A DNA stretch of 64,000 bases from Paracoccus thiocyanatus (GCF_900156255.1 NZ_FTMK01000010.1:1-64000); one strand, 5' to 3'. Positions 44,763 to 55,308 are shown, counted from the stretch's first letter. The notes: generated by a model from the letters alone, not told the origin. Numbers and translations are program-made.

Positions 44763-45482
44763 ATGGCGCAAACCCGGCCGGCATGGGCGCGGGGGATGGC
44801 GGTGGCAGGAACGGATTTGCGGGTCAGGCTGGCCCCGCCCTGGCTGGTGGCCGATCTGGGACGAGAGCGGCGGGTGCTGTCCTTTGCCCCGCATCGCCCC
44901 GGCTTTCGCAGCGCGCGGCATATCCTGATCCGCCAGGTCCGCGATGCCGACCTGACCCCGGACCTGGATGCCGCGGCCTGGCTGGGGGAGGAGATGGCGC
45001 GGATCGACCATGGCGGCGACGTGGGCATGATGACCTCGCGCGCGCTGCGCCATTACCGGATGGCCCATGCCGGGCCGGCGGCCTGCCTGGCCACCGTCGG
45101 ACTGGGCAATGCCGAACGGGTCGGCCGGCGTCGCATGGTCCAGCCCCGCGGCTATGGCACCATCAACATCGCCCTGCTGATCGAAGGCGGGCTGACCGAT
45201 GCCGCGATGATCGAGGCGCTGAGCATCGTGGCCGAGGCCCGCACCGCCGCGGTGATCGCCGCCGGGATCGAACTGCCGACCGGCCGCGCCACCGGCACCG
45301 GCACCGATTGCATCGCGGTCGCCTGCGACGCCGGCGGCACGGGTTTTGCCGGGCTGCACACCGCGCTTGGCGAGGCGATCGGGGCGGCGGTCCATGACGC
45401 CGTGCTGGCCGGCGCCCTGGAATGGGTGGCCGAACATGGGACCCAGCCGGCCGGTGCGGTGCCAGGTTGCGCGGGTGCATGA
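44763..45482 (+). CDS. cbiZ: Adenosylcobinamide amidohydrolase
   Basis: This 239-residue protein has the CbiZ pattern: MMTSRALRHYRMAHAG, ATVGLGNAERVGR, GTINIALLIEGGLTDAA and GRATGTGTDCIAVACD. The enzyme removes the aminopropanol of salvaged cobinamide so it can be rebuilt as cobalamin. It follows lpdV by 24 bp on the same strand and may be part of the bkd transcript. Linkage to branched-chain catabolism is sensible because propionyl-CoA from valine and isoleucine needs B12-dependent mutase. The exact start is uncertain for lack of a clear ribosome-binding site. Confidence 0.85.
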   Translation: MAQTRPAWARGMAVAGTDLRVRLAPPWLVADLGRERRVLSFAPHRPGFRSARHILIRQVRDADLTPDLDAAAWLGEEMARIDHGGDVGMMTSRALRHYRMAHAGPAACLATVGLGNAERVGRRRMVQPRGYGTINIALLIEGGLTDAAMIEALSIVAEARTAAVIAAGIELPTGRATGTGTDCIAVACDAGGTGFAGLHTALGEAIGAAVHDAVLAGALEWVAEHGTQPAGAVPGCAGA

Positions 45483-45517
45483 GTATTTGAGAAACGGTGA
45501 AATCGGGCAGTCACGTC

Positions 45518-45591
45518 CTACCCCACAGATTTTTTCTTGTGGGGTAGACGCGAGGGGATTATCCTTGCCCCACAAGGAAGAAACTGTGGGG
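45518..45591. repeat. Nested inverted repeat ahead of the nucleotidyltransferase gene
   Basis: CTACCCCACA (45518-45527) and TGTGGGGTAG (45538-45547) form a perfect 10-bp stem with a 10-base loop. CCCCACA (45568-45574) and TGTGGGG (45585-45591) form a second with a 10-base loop. The two 24-base hairpin units are themselves inverted copies of each other (about 20 of 24 positions agree), giving a larger palindrome centred near 45557. The second right arm contains the GGGG that could act as ribosome-binding site for the gene at 45602. Confidence 0.8.
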
Positions 45592-45601
45592 TAGCGCGGT
45601 G

Positions 45602-46615
45602 ATGCAGCATCTTTCGCCGGTGGCGGTGGCGGCCTGGACCGATTTGCTGCGGCATCTCAAGGATGCGGCGGTCAGCGAATTGCGCGGGGTGCCGCGGCTG
45701 AAGAAGGTCGGGCAAAGGGCCTATTGGTATGATCATTTCCGCATCGGCGACCGCACGCTCGACCGCTATATCGGCGAGGATGGCGAGGAATTGCGCGCGC
45801 GGCTGGACCGGCTGGAGACCCTGCGCGAGGCCGAGAGGCAGAGCCAGCGCGAACGCTCGCGGCTGATGCGCGTCCTGCGGGCCGAGGGCTGCCTGATGAC
45901 CGACCGCGGCACCGGCCAGGTGATCTCGGCCATGGCGCGGGCGGGGGTGTTCCGGCTGGGGGGCACGCTGGTCGGCACCCAGGCGTTCCGCTGTTACGAG
46001 GGGGAACTGGGCATCCGCCTGGGTTTCGACCAGACGGCGATGACCGACGACATCGACATCGCCAGCTTCGAGCGGCTGTCCTTGGTGCTGGGCGACCAGG
46101 TGACCGAGCCGCTGGCCGAGGTGTTCCGCGAGCTGCGCTTTGCCCCCCTGCCCTCGGTCGAGGGGCAGCGGGTCTGGCGCTGGCGCCAGGGCGAGCAGCA
46201 GACGCTGGTCGAGTTCCTGACCCCCTGTTTCGACGGCACAGAAGGGCTGCGCGACCTGCCGGCGCTGGGAGTTTCGGCGCAGAGCCTGCATTACCTGAAC
46301 TTCCTGATCGCCGAGCCGATCCGGGTGCCGCTGCTTTACCGCGCCGGCTTCCTGATCCAGGTGCCGCGGCCCGAACGCTATGCCATCCACAAGCTGATCG
46401 TCGCCGACCGCAGGCGCGAGGGGCCGGAGGCGCTGAAGGCGCGCAAGGACCGGGCGCAGGCCGCGTTCCTGATCGAGGCGCTGGCCGAGGAACGCCCCGA
46501 CGATCTGCGCGACGCCTATGAGACGGCGATGGCGCAGGGCCCGTCCTGGCGGACACGGCTGGCGGCGACGCTGGCGCGGTTGCCGCATCTGGCCGAGCGG
46601 CTGGCGGCGCTTTAG
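45602..46615 (+). CDS. GSU2403-family nucleotidyltransferase-fold protein
   Basis: This 337-residue protein has a helical, charged N-terminal part (about 1-95, possible coiled coil from ARLDRLETLREAERQSQRER) and a nucleotidyltransferase fold: GTLVGTQAFRCYEGELGIRL, then DDIDIASFERLS with the acidic DxD near residue 143, and a C-terminal ERYAIHKLIVADRRR. It belongs to the NTP_transf_8 group, which has no known biological role and is distantly similar to nucleotidyltransferase toxins. A GTG 3 bp upstream is an alternative start. It is a single gene with a palindromic leader, reading towards lacI. Confidence 0.72.
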   Translation: MQHLSPVAVAAWTDLLRHLKDAAVSELRGVPRLKKVGQRAYWYDHFRIGDRTLDRYIGEDGEELRARLDRLETLREAERQSQRERSRLMRVLRAEGCLMTDRGTGQVISAMARAGVFRLGGTLVGTQAFRCYEGELGIRLGFDQTAMTDDIDIASFERLSLVLGDQVTEPLAEVFRELRFAPLPSVEGQRVWRWRQGEQQTLVEFLTPCFDGTEGLRDLPALGVSAQSLHYLNFLIAEPIRVPLLYRAGFLIQVPRPERYAIHKLIVADRRREGPEALKARKDRAQAAFLIEALAEERPDDLRDAYETAMAQGPSWRTRLAATLARLPHLAERLAAL

Positions 46616-46642
46616 CCCTGGGCAGGCGCGCCGGACGGCCGC

Positions 46643-47671
46643 TTATGACGGGGGCGGCGGCGCCGTCGTTTCGCGTTCCATCAGCCGGGGCGCCAGCAGG
46701 GTGACGGGCGCAATCTCGCGCCCGGCGATGCGATCCAGGATGATCCGCGCCGCCTTGCGGCCGATCTCGCGCTTGGGCTGGCGGATCGTGGTCAATGCCG
46801 GGGACAGGTGCGAGACCAGTTCGATATCGTCGAACCCGACGATGGACGCGTCGCGCGGCACCGCAAGCCCGGCGCGATGCAGCCCGGACATGAAGGCGCA
46901 GGCCATCTCGTCGGAAAAGGCGAAGATGCCGGTGGGCCGGTCAGGGCGCGGCAGCGCCAGCCATGCCTGCGCCGCCCGCTGTCCCGACTGCATGGTAAAA
47001 TCGCCGGGAAACTCGGTCAGGCGGACGCCCCCGGCACCTTCATGCGCGCCCTCATGCGCGCCCTGGTGGCGGGCCTGGTGCAGCACGTTGCCGGGCGGGC
47101 CGCCGATCAGCCCGATATGGCAATGGCCAAGCGCGCGCAGATGCGCCACGGCCAGCCGCCCGCCCTGGCGATTGTCCAGCATGACGCGGGGCAGGTCCGC
47201 CCCCTCGATCCATTCGCAGGCGGTGACGACCGGCGGCAGGTCCGCCCGCCCCGCCAGGTCGCCAAAGGGCGCCAGCCCGTCCATGAGGATGATCCCATCG
47301 GCGCGCGACGGGTCCAGGAAACGGTCCAGCCGGGTGTGGCGACCGCTGTCTTCCAGCGTGTCGGCGACCAGCAGGTCATAGCCCGCACCAGCCAGTTCCC
47401 GCCCCATCCCGTCCAGGATCTTGGCAAAGAACGGATTGCCCAGGTTCGGCACCAGCGCCACGACGCAGCCGGTCCGCTGCTTGCGCAGGTTTCGCGCGGC
47501 GTGGTTCATGCGATAGCCGGTTTCGGCCACGGCCTGCATCACCGCCTCGCGCGTGGCATGGGCCACCACTCCGGGATTGGACAGCACCCGGCTGACGGTC
47601 GAGGCCGAGACCCCCGCGCGCCTGGCGACATCCGACAATCTGGCCCGTCCGGGCGGCGTCTGGCTTTCCAT
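46643..47671 (-). CDS. LacI-family transcriptional regulator
   Basis: This 342-residue repressor has a helix-turn-helix (LSDVARRAGVSASTVSRVLSN, about residues 12-32), the hinge helix NHAARNLRKQRTG, and a periplasmic-binding-like sugar domain. Position 47040-47063 is a 12-bp in-frame tandem duplication that gives GAHEGAHEGA in a surface region. It is divergent from the sugar operon and flanks the palindrome at 47717. An alternative TTG start lies 6 bp earlier. Confidence 0.88.
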   Translation of the reverse strand: MESQTPPGRARLSDVARRAGVSASTVSRVLSNPGVVAHATREAVMQAVAETGYRMNHAARNLRKQRTGCVVALVPNLGNPFFAKILDGMGRELAGAGYDLLVADTLEDSGRHTRLDRFLDPSRADGIILMDGLAPFGDLAGRADLPPVVTACEWIEGADLPRVMLDNRQGGRLAVAHLRALGHCHIGLIGGPPGNVLHQARHQGAHEGAHEGAGGVRLTEFPGDFTMQSGQRAAQAWLALPRPDRPTGIFAFSDEMACAFMSGLHRAGLAVPRDASIVGFDDIELVSHLSPALTTIRQPKREIGRKAARIILDRIAGREIAPVTLLAPRLMERETTAPPPPS

Positions 47672-47716
47672 CGCCAAAGATTATCCGCCCGCGCCGGGCG
47701 GGTGCAAGAAAATGTT

Positions 47717-47730
47717 TGCAATCGATTGCA
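47717..47730. promoter_or_regulatory. LacI-type operator between lacI and the sugar operon
   Basis: TGCAATCGATTGCA is a perfect 14-base palindrome with the central CG typical of LacI-family operators. It lies 46 bp from the lacI start and 37 bp from the isomerase start, so one site could control both directions. Confidence 0.75.
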
Positions 47731-47767
47731 GAGAAGTGCAGCCTAAGCCCAAGGGGAAAGGGAAACC

Positions 47768-48820
47768 ATGCGGACCATCAAGGGACCGGCGCTGTTTCTG
47801 GCGCAGTTCATCGGCGACAAGGCGCCCTTCGACAGTTGGGACGGCATCACCCGCTGGGCGGCCGATTGCGGCTATCTGGGCGTGCAGGTGCCGACGCATG
47901 ACCCGCGCATCCTGGACCTGGCGCTGGCCGGGGAATCGGCGGCCTATCGCGACGAATTCCTGGGCATCGCCCGGCAGAACGGCGTCGAGGTGACAGAGCT
48001 TTCGGCGCATCTGCAAGGCCAGCTTGTCGCCGTGCATCCGGCCTATGACGCCGGCTTCGACGCCTTTGCGCCGCCGGCCCTGCGCGGCAATCCTTGCGCG
48101 CGGCAGGAATGGGCGGTGGACCAGGTCGCCCGCGCCATCCGCGTCAGCCGCCTGCTGGGCCTGGACCGGATGGCGACCTTCTCGGGCGCGCTGGCCTGGC
48201 CCTATCTTTACCCCTGGCCGCAGCGCGCGCCGGGGTTGGTCGAGGCGGCCTTTGACACCCTGGCCGCGCGCTGGCGCCCGCTGCTGGACCTGGCCGAGGA
48301 AAACGGCATCGACCTTTGCTATGAGATCCATCCGGGCGAAGACCTGCATGACGGCGCCACCTTCGAGATGTTCCTGGACCGGGTCGGCGGGCATGCGCGG
48401 GCGAACATGCTTTACGACCCGTCGCATTATGTCCTGCAACAGCTTGATTACCTGCAAAATATCGACATCTATCACGACCGCATCCGCATGTTCCACGTCA
48501 AGGATGCCGAGTTCCGCCCCACGGGCCGGCAGGGCGTCTATGGCGGCTTCCAGCCCTGGGCGGAGCGCGCCGGCCGCTTCCGCAGCCCCGGCGACGGGCA
48601 GGTGGATTTCCGCAGCGTGTTTTCCAAGCTGACGCAATACGGTTTCGACGGCTGGGCGGTGGTCGAATGGGAATGCGCGCTGAAACACCCCGAGGACGGG
48701 GCGCGGGAAGGCGCGCGTTTCGTGCGCGACCACATCATCCGGGTGACGCCCCATGCCTTCGACGATTTTGCCGTCAGCCGCGTGGACCGCGCCGCCATCG
48801 ACAGGGCGCTGGGGCTATGA
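47768..48820 (+). CDS. Sugar phosphate isomerase/epimerase (xylose isomerase-like TIM barrel)
   Basis: This 350-residue protein has metal-binding residues of the AP endonuclease 2/TIM-barrel group: ICYEIHPGE-like DLCYEIHPGEDLH (about 183-195), MLYDPSHYVLQQLDYL, RMFHVKDAEFRP (about 239-250), and VVEWECALKHP. These position acidic/histidine ligands on barrel strands. It probably isomerises or epimerises the imported sugar. The next gene starts inside its stop (ATGA). Confidence 0.78.
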   Translation: MRTIKGPALFLAQFIGDKAPFDSWDGITRWAADCGYLGVQVPTHDPRILDLALAGESAAYRDEFLGIARQNGVEVTELSAHLQGQLVAVHPAYDAGFDAFAPPALRGNPCARQEWAVDQVARAIRVSRLLGLDRMATFSGALAWPYLYPWPQRAPGLVEAAFDTLAARWRPLLDLAEENGIDLCYEIHPGEDLHDGATFEMFLDRVGGHARANMLYDPSHYVLQQLDYLQNIDIYHDRIRMFHVKDAEFRPTGRQGVYGGFQPWAERAGRFRSPGDGQVDFRSVFSKLTQYGFDGWAVVEWECALKHPEDGAREGARFVRDHIIRVTPHAFDDFAVSRVDRAAIDRALGL

Positions 48821-49907
48821 TGCCGGTCCGCCTAGGCATGGTCGGCGGCGGCAGCGGCGCCTTTATCGGCGCCGTCCACCGCATCGCCGCGCGCATGGAC
48901 GGCCGCTTCGTGCTGGTGGCGGGGGCGCTGTCCTCGGACCCCGACCGCGCGGCATCCGGCGCGGCCGAACTGGGCATCCGCGGCTATGACGATTTCGCCC
49001 GGATGGCACGGGCCGAGGCGGCGCGCGCCGACGGGATCGAGGCGGTCAGCATCGTCACCCCCAACCACCTGCACGCCGCCCCCGCCGCGGCCTTTCTGCG
49101 CGCCGGCATCCATGTGATCTGCGACAAGCCGCTGGCGGCGACGCCCGAACAGGCGCGCGAGATTGCGCAGGCCGCGCAGGCCAGCGGCGCGCGATTCTTT
49201 TTGACCCACAACTACTGCGCCATGCCGATGCTGCGCGAGGCCCGCGCCCTGGTGGCCGAAGGCGCGCTGGGGGATATCCGGCTGGTGCAGGCCGAATACC
49301 TGCAAGGTTGGCTGGCCGACCCGGCCGAGGGCAAGCAGGCCGAATGGCGCACCGATCCCGCCCGCGCCGGGGCCGGGGCCATCGGCGATATCGGCACCCA
49401 TGCCTGGCAGCTTGCGCAATTCGTCACCGGCCAGACGCCCGCGTCCCTGTCGGCGCAACTGTCCAGCCTGGTGCCGGGCCGCGCGGTCGATGACGATGCC
49501 CGCATCGCGCTACGCTACGGCTCGGGCGCGCGGGGCGGCATCTGGGTCAGCCAGGTCGCCGTCGGGCAGGAAAACGGGCTGTCGCTGCGGGTCTTCGGCA
49601 CCAAGGCCGCGCTGGAATGGCGCCTGACCGACCCCGAGCGGCTGATCCTGTCGCCCAAGGACGGCCCGGCCCGCATCCTGACGCGGGCGCAGGACCGCAG
49701 CGCCTCATACCGCACGCCGCCGGGCCACCCCGAGGGCTATCTGGAGGGGTTCGCCAATCTTTATAGCGATATAGCGGCCATTATTCGCGGCGATTCCAGC
49801 TATGTGGACCGCGTGCCGGGACTGGATGCCGGCCTGTCAGGCATGGCGTTCATCGCCGCCGCCCAGGCATCCTCGGGACGGGATGGCGCGTGGACAGAGG
49901 TGGGGCC

Positions 49908-49911
<4 letters not shown>
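48817..49911 (+). CDS. Gfo/Idh/MocA family oxidoreductase
   Basis: This 364-residue NAD(P)-dependent sugar/inositol dehydrogenase has a nucleotide loop RLGMVGGGSGAFIGAVHR (about residues 5-22), VSIVTPNHLHAAPAAAFLRAG, and HVICDKPLAATPEQA with the catalytic lysine (about 106). A likely catalytic histidine lies in GAIGDIGTHAWQ (about 194). Its ATG overlaps the isomerase stop. Together with the isomerase it suggests an inositol-like or unusual sugar pathway. Confidence 0.85.
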
Positions 49912-51388
<1,477 letters not shown>

Positions 51389-51392
<4 letters not shown>

Positions 51393-52357
51393 AGATAGAC
51401 CTGCATACCCTTGGCCCGCTTGTCGCCTTGGTCGCCCTGGTAATCCTGGGCGCGGCACTGAACAGCGCCTTTCTGGCGCCGGCGAACATCACCAACGTGC
51501 TGGCGCGCTCGGCCTTCATCGGGCTGATCGCGGTCGGCATGACCTTCGTCATCACCGCGGGCGGGCTGGACCTGTCGGTAGGGTCCATGGCGGCATTCCT
51601 GGCCGGGATCGCCATCATCGCCATGAACGCCGCCCTGCCCGGAATGGGCAGCAACTGGGGCACCATCCTGCTGGGCATGGGCGTCGCGGTGCTGGGCGGC
51701 ATTGCCGCGGGCTATCTGAACGGCGCGCTTGTCACCAAGGCGGGGATCGAGCCCTTTATCGTCACCCTGGGCACCATGGGCATCTTTCGCAGCCTGGTGA
51801 CATGGCTGGCCGACGGCGGCACGCTGTCCTTGGATTACGGGCTGCGCACGCTTTACCGGCCGGTCTATTACGGCGGCATCGGCTGGATCACCTGGCCGAT
51901 CATCGTCTTTGCCCTGATCGCGTTCCTGGGCGAATGGGCCATGCGCCATTCCCGCTTTGGCCGCCATGTTGAGGCCATAGGCTCGAACGACCGGGTGGCG
52001 CGCTATTCGGCCATCGACGTGAACCGGGTGCGGCTTTTGACCTATGTCCTGCTGGGCGTGCTGGTCGGGCTGGCGGTGGTGCTTTACGTGCCGCGCCTCG
52101 GCTCGGCCTCGGGCTCGACCGGGGTTCTGTGGGAGCTTGAGGCCATCGCCGCCGTCATCATCGGCGGCACGGCGCTGAAGGGCGGGCGCGGCCGGGTCTG
52201 GGGCACGGTCGTGGGCGTCCTGATCCTGTCCTTGATCGACAATATCCTGAATCTGGCCGACCTGGTCAGCCCCTATCTGAACGGGGCGATCCAGGGGGTC
52301 ATCATCGTTCTTGCTGTCGTCTTGCAGCGGGAGAAACGCACCGCCGACGAGCGGTGA
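51389..52357 (+). CDS. Sugar ABC transporter permease (RbsC type)
   Basis: This 322-residue membrane protein has about eight to ten helices and the CUT2 motifs GLIAVGMTFVITAGGLDLSVGS (about 45-66) and ELEAIAAVIIGGTALKGGRG (about 250-269, the EAA-like loop). It forms the homodimeric channel. It overlaps the ATPase gene by 4 bp and is 15 bp before the binding protein. Confidence 0.9.
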
Positions 52358-52372
52358 CTGGGGAGGAAGCAA

Positions 52373-53335
52373 ATGATGAAACGCAGAAGCCTGATGAAAG
52401 CCGCGGCCCTGATGGCCGCGATGGGGATCGCCGCCCCCGCCACCGCGCAAGAGGCCGAGAAGAAGATCATCGGCGTGTCGATCCCGTCGGCCACCCATGG
52501 CTTCATGGGCGGGCTGAACTGGCACGCCCAGGACACGATCGAGCGGTTGGGCAAGGCCTATCCGAACCTGGAATTCGTGCTGTCCACCGCCGGCGATGCG
52601 GCCAAGCAGGTCAACGATATCGAGGACATGATGGCCACCCGCAACATCGACGGGCTGGTGGTGCTGCCCTTTGAATCCGAGCCGCTGACCGCCCCGGTCG
52701 CCGCCGTGAAAGAGGCGGGCAAGTTCGTCACCGTCGTCGATCGCGGCCTGTCGCAAGAGGGCATCGAGGATCTTTACGTCGCCGGCGACAATGCCGCCTT
52801 CGGCCGCGTCGCCGGCCAGTATTTCCGCGACAACCTTGAACCCGGCGCCAAGATCGTGGTGCTGCGCGGCATCCCGACCACGCTGGACAACGAGCGGGTC
52901 GAGGCGTTCCAGGCCGCACTGGACGGGTCGGATGTCGAAATCCTGGACATGCAGCACGGCAACTGGAACCGCGACGACGCTTTCGCGGTGATGCAGGACT
53001 ATCTGGCGAAATATCCCGAAATCGACGCGGTCTGGGCGGCCGACGACGACATGGCCATCGGCGTGCTGGAGGCGATTTCCGCCGCGGACCGCCAGGACGA
53101 GATGTGGGTGATCGGCGGCGCCGGCATGAAAGAGATCGTCAAGCGCATCATGGAGGGCGACCAGCAGTTGCCGGTGAACGTGACCTATCCGCCGGCGCTG
53201 ATTTCATCGGCCATCGAGATGACGGCGCTGAACTTCGTGTCCAATGCCCCGATGACCGGGCGCTTCATCATCGGCAGCCAGTTGATCACGCCCGAAAACG
53301 CCGAGCAGTTCTATTACCCCGACAGCCCGTTCTGA
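52373..53335 (+). CDS. Sugar ABC transporter substrate-binding protein
   Basis: This 320-residue periplasmic protein of the ribose-binding class has a signal peptide (MMKRRSLMKAAALMAAMGIAAPATA), then KKIIGVSIPSATHGFMGGLNWHA and DIEDMMATRNIDGLVVLPFE. The cargo is probably a monosaccharide or polyol, not deducible here. It has a GGGAGGAAGC ribosome-binding site. It is last in the operon, the reverse of the common binding-protein-first order. Confidence 0.9.
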   Translation: MMKRRSLMKAAALMAAMGIAAPATAQEAEKKIIGVSIPSATHGFMGGLNWHAQDTIERLGKAYPNLEFVLSTAGDAAKQVNDIEDMMATRNIDGLVVLPFESEPLTAPVAAVKEAGKFVTVVDRGLSQEGIEDLYVAGDNAAFGRVAGQYFRDNLEPGAKIVVLRGIPTTLDNERVEAFQAALDGSDVEILDMQHGNWNRDDAFAVMQDYLAKYPEIDAVWAADDDMAIGVLEAISAADRQDEMWVIGGAGMKEIVKRIMEGDQQLPVNVTYPPALISSAIEMTALNFVSNAPMTGRFIIGSQLITPENAEQFYYPDSPF

Positions 53336-53348
53336 CCGGGCAAGCCGT

Positions 53349-53375
53349 GCAGCCCCCTTGCCTCGGCGGGGCTGC
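53349..53375. terminator. Hairpin between the sugar operon and phnM
   Basis: GCAGCCCC (53349-53356) pairs with GGGGCTGC (53368-53375) between convergent genes. No T-run follows, so it is a modest terminator candidate. Confidence 0.45.
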
Positions 53376-53389
53376 GTCCGGCGACGCGA

Positions 53390-54532
53390 TCAGGCGACGC
53401 GGCGCCCCTGCACCCAGGCGCCGCGCAGCGCCGCGCCGCCACCGATGCGGGCGACGCGGATCACGTCGGCCCGCGCGCCCAGGGCCAGCCGGCCGCGATC
53501 GGCAAGCCCGGTGGCCTGGGCCGGGGCTTCGGTCGCGGTGGCGATACCGCGCGCCATGTCCCCCCACAGATCGCCCAAAAGCAGCGCCGCCGACAAAAGC
53601 GACGAGGGCACGTAATCCGAAGACAGGATGTCCAGAAGCCCCGCCTCGGCCAGGTCGGCCGCGGCGACATTGCCCGAATGGCTGCCGCCGCGGATCAGGT
53701 TCGGCGCGCCCATCATCACCCGGATGCCGTGATCGCGGCAGGCCGCCGCCGCCTCGGCCGTGGTCGGGAACTCGGCGAAAAACGCGCCATGGACGGCGGA
53801 AATCGCGACCTGCGCCGCGGTGGTGTCGTCATGGCTGGCCAGCACCGCGCCATAGCGCCGCGCCTCGGCCACCGCCGTCGCCTCGTGCAGCGCGCCCAGC
53901 CGGTCGCGCAGGGCGCGCTGGCTGGCGACATGGTCGGCAAAGCCCTCGTCCGACAGGCCATGCTTGCCGCAGACGTAATCCCTTAGCTTGGACAGGTCGC
54001 GGAACTGCCGCTCTCCGGGCGTGTGGTCCATCAGGCTGACGATGCCGATGCGGTCCTGGGGGCCGAACTTGGCCATCTCGGCCACCAGGGTTTCGGAACA
54101 GACCTCGGCCCGCAGGTGCAGGTAATGGCTGATCTTCAGCGCGCCCATGGAACGCAGCTCCAGGATCTCGTCGGCCAGGGCGCGGGCATATTCGCCGTAA
54201 TTCGCCTTGCCGTCCGATACGACCGACCCCACGCGCAGCGCGTCGAAGACCGTGGTGATGCCCACGCTGGCCAGTTCGCCGTCATGGGCCAGGATCGCCG
54301 CCTGGTGCGGCCAATGCACGCGCGGGCGGGGCTGGATGTGACGCTCCAGGTTGTCGGTATGCAGTTCGATCAGCCCCGGCAGCACCAGATCGCCCTGGCA
54401 ATCCACCGCGCCCTGCGGCACCGCCCGGCCCTGGTCGATGGCGGCGATGCGGCCATCCGCCAGGCGCAGCGCGCCGCGGATCACCTCGTCCGGCAGGACA
54501 AGCGTGGCATTGGCTAGGATCGTCTCGGTCAT
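53390..54532 (-). CDS. phnM: Alpha-D-ribose 1-methylphosphonate 5-triphosphate diphosphatase
   Basis: This 380-residue amidohydrolase-type enzyme removes pyrophosphate from the phosphonate-triphosphate intermediate before C-P cleavage. The metal motif is in LIELHTDNLERHIQPRP (about 53-69), with further ligands in VLASHDDTT and SSDYVPSSLL. Unlike phnGHIJKLN, it is transcribed on its own, divergently from the DUF1045 gene, with the Pho-box-like palindrome at 54588 in the shared promoter. Confidence 0.9.
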   Translation of the reverse strand: MTETILANATLVLPDEVIRGALRLADGRIAAIDQGRAVPQGAVDCQGDLVLPGLIELHTDNLERHIQPRPRVHWPHQAAILAHDGELASVGITTVFDALRVGSVVSDGKANYGEYARALADEILELRSMGALKISHYLHLRAEVCSETLVAEMAKFGPQDRIGIVSLMDHTPGERQFRDLSKLRDYVCGKHGLSDEGFADHVASQRALRDRLGALHEATAVAEARRYGAVLASHDDTTAAQVAISAVHGAFFAEFPTTAEAAAACRDHGIRVMMGAPNLIRGGSHSGNVAAADLAEAGLLDILSSDYVPSSLLSAALLLGDLWGDMARGIATATEAPAQATGLADRGRLALGARADVIRVARIGGGAALRGAWVQGRRVA

Positions 54533-54586
54533 CTTTCGTCGTCCTGTCTTGCGTCCGGGTCCATGGACGGGCTGAATGCCAGCGCC

Positions 54587-54605
54587 GTGTCACAGCCCTG
54601 TGACA
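54587..54605. promoter_or_regulatory. Pho-box-like palindrome between phnM and the DUF1045 gene
   Basis: TGTCACAG-CC-CTGTGACA (54588-54605) is a perfect dyad. Read another way, GTGTCAC-AGCC-CTGTGAC gives two 7-mers at 11-base spacing, each matching the PhoB half-site CTGTCAT at 5 of 7. Phosphate control of phn genes is common. It lies 22 bp before the DUF1045 start and 55 bp before phnM. Confidence 0.55.
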
Positions 54606-54627
54606 TGCCAGCGATAAGAGCCCCTGC

Positions 54628-55308
54628 ATGGACATGATAAAGCGTTACGCCGTCTATTACGCCCCGCCCGAGGGCGATTTCGCCAGCCGCGCCAGCGCCT
54701 GGCTGGGCTGGGATGCCGCCGCGGGCCGGCCGCTCACCCCGCCTGATCTGGGCCTGTCGGCGGCCGAAATCACCCGCGATCCGTGCAAATACGGCTTTCA
54801 CGGCACGCTGAAGCCGCCCTTCCGGCTGGCCGGGGGCCGGGATGCCGACGAGTTGCAGCGCGCCCTGGCGGAATTGGCGGGCCGGCTTGCGCCCGTGACC
54901 CTGCCCGGCCTGCACTTGGCCAGCCTGGGCGGTTTCCTGGCGCTGGTGCCCCAGGGCGATACCGCGCCGCTGCAAGCCCTGGCGGCGACCGTGGTGGCGG
55001 CGCTGGACGGCCTGCGCGCGCCCCTGATCCAGGCCGAGATCGCCCGCCGCCGCCCCGAGCACCTGACCCCGCGCCAGCGCGAATTGCTGGACCTCTGGGG
55101 CTATCCCTATGTCATGGAAGAGTTCCGTTTCCACCTGACCCTGACCGACCGGCTGGAGGAGCCGCTGGCCACCCAGGCAGCGCAGATCCTGGAGGCGCAT
55201 TTCGCCCCGGTCCTGCCCCGGCCCTTCCAAGTCGCGGACCTGTGCCTGTTCGGAGAGGCCGAGGACGGGCGCTTTCACCTGCTGCATCGCTATACCCTTT
55301 CCGGCTGA
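54628..55308 (+). CDS. DUF1045 phosphonate-associated protein (2H phosphoesterase-like)
   Basis: This 226-residue protein has the two HxT motifs of the 2H phosphoesterase superfamily: H-G-T-L-K at about residue 57 in KYGFHGTLKPPF, and H-L-T-L-T at about 170 in FRFHLTLTDRL. The family is nearly always found in phn clusters and may act on cyclic ribose phosphates made by C-P lyase. It runs opposite to the other genes and its 3' end overlaps phnN by 19 bp. Confidence 0.85.
   Translation: MDMIKRYAVYYAPPEGDFASRASAWLGWDAAAGRPLTPPDLGLSAAEITRDPCKYGFHGTLKPPFRLAGGRDADELQRALAELAGRLAPVTLPGLHLASLGGFLALVPQGDTAPLQALAATVVAALDGLRAPLIQAEIARRRPEHLTPRQRELLDLWGYPYVMEEFRFHLTLTDRLEEPLATQAAQILEAHFAPVLPRPFQVADLCLFGEAEDGRFHLLHRYTLSG

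Noticed and set aside
45518..45591. Terminal inverted repeat of a mobile element around the nucleotidyltransferase gene
   Set aside because: No matching copy is visible after the gene at 46615-46645, and there is no transposase.
45518..46588. 356-residue open frame antisense to the nucleotidyltransferase gene
   Set aside because: It ends inside the palindrome and is a low-complexity Gln/Pro/Arg-rich shadow of the plus-strand gene, which has recognisable motifs.
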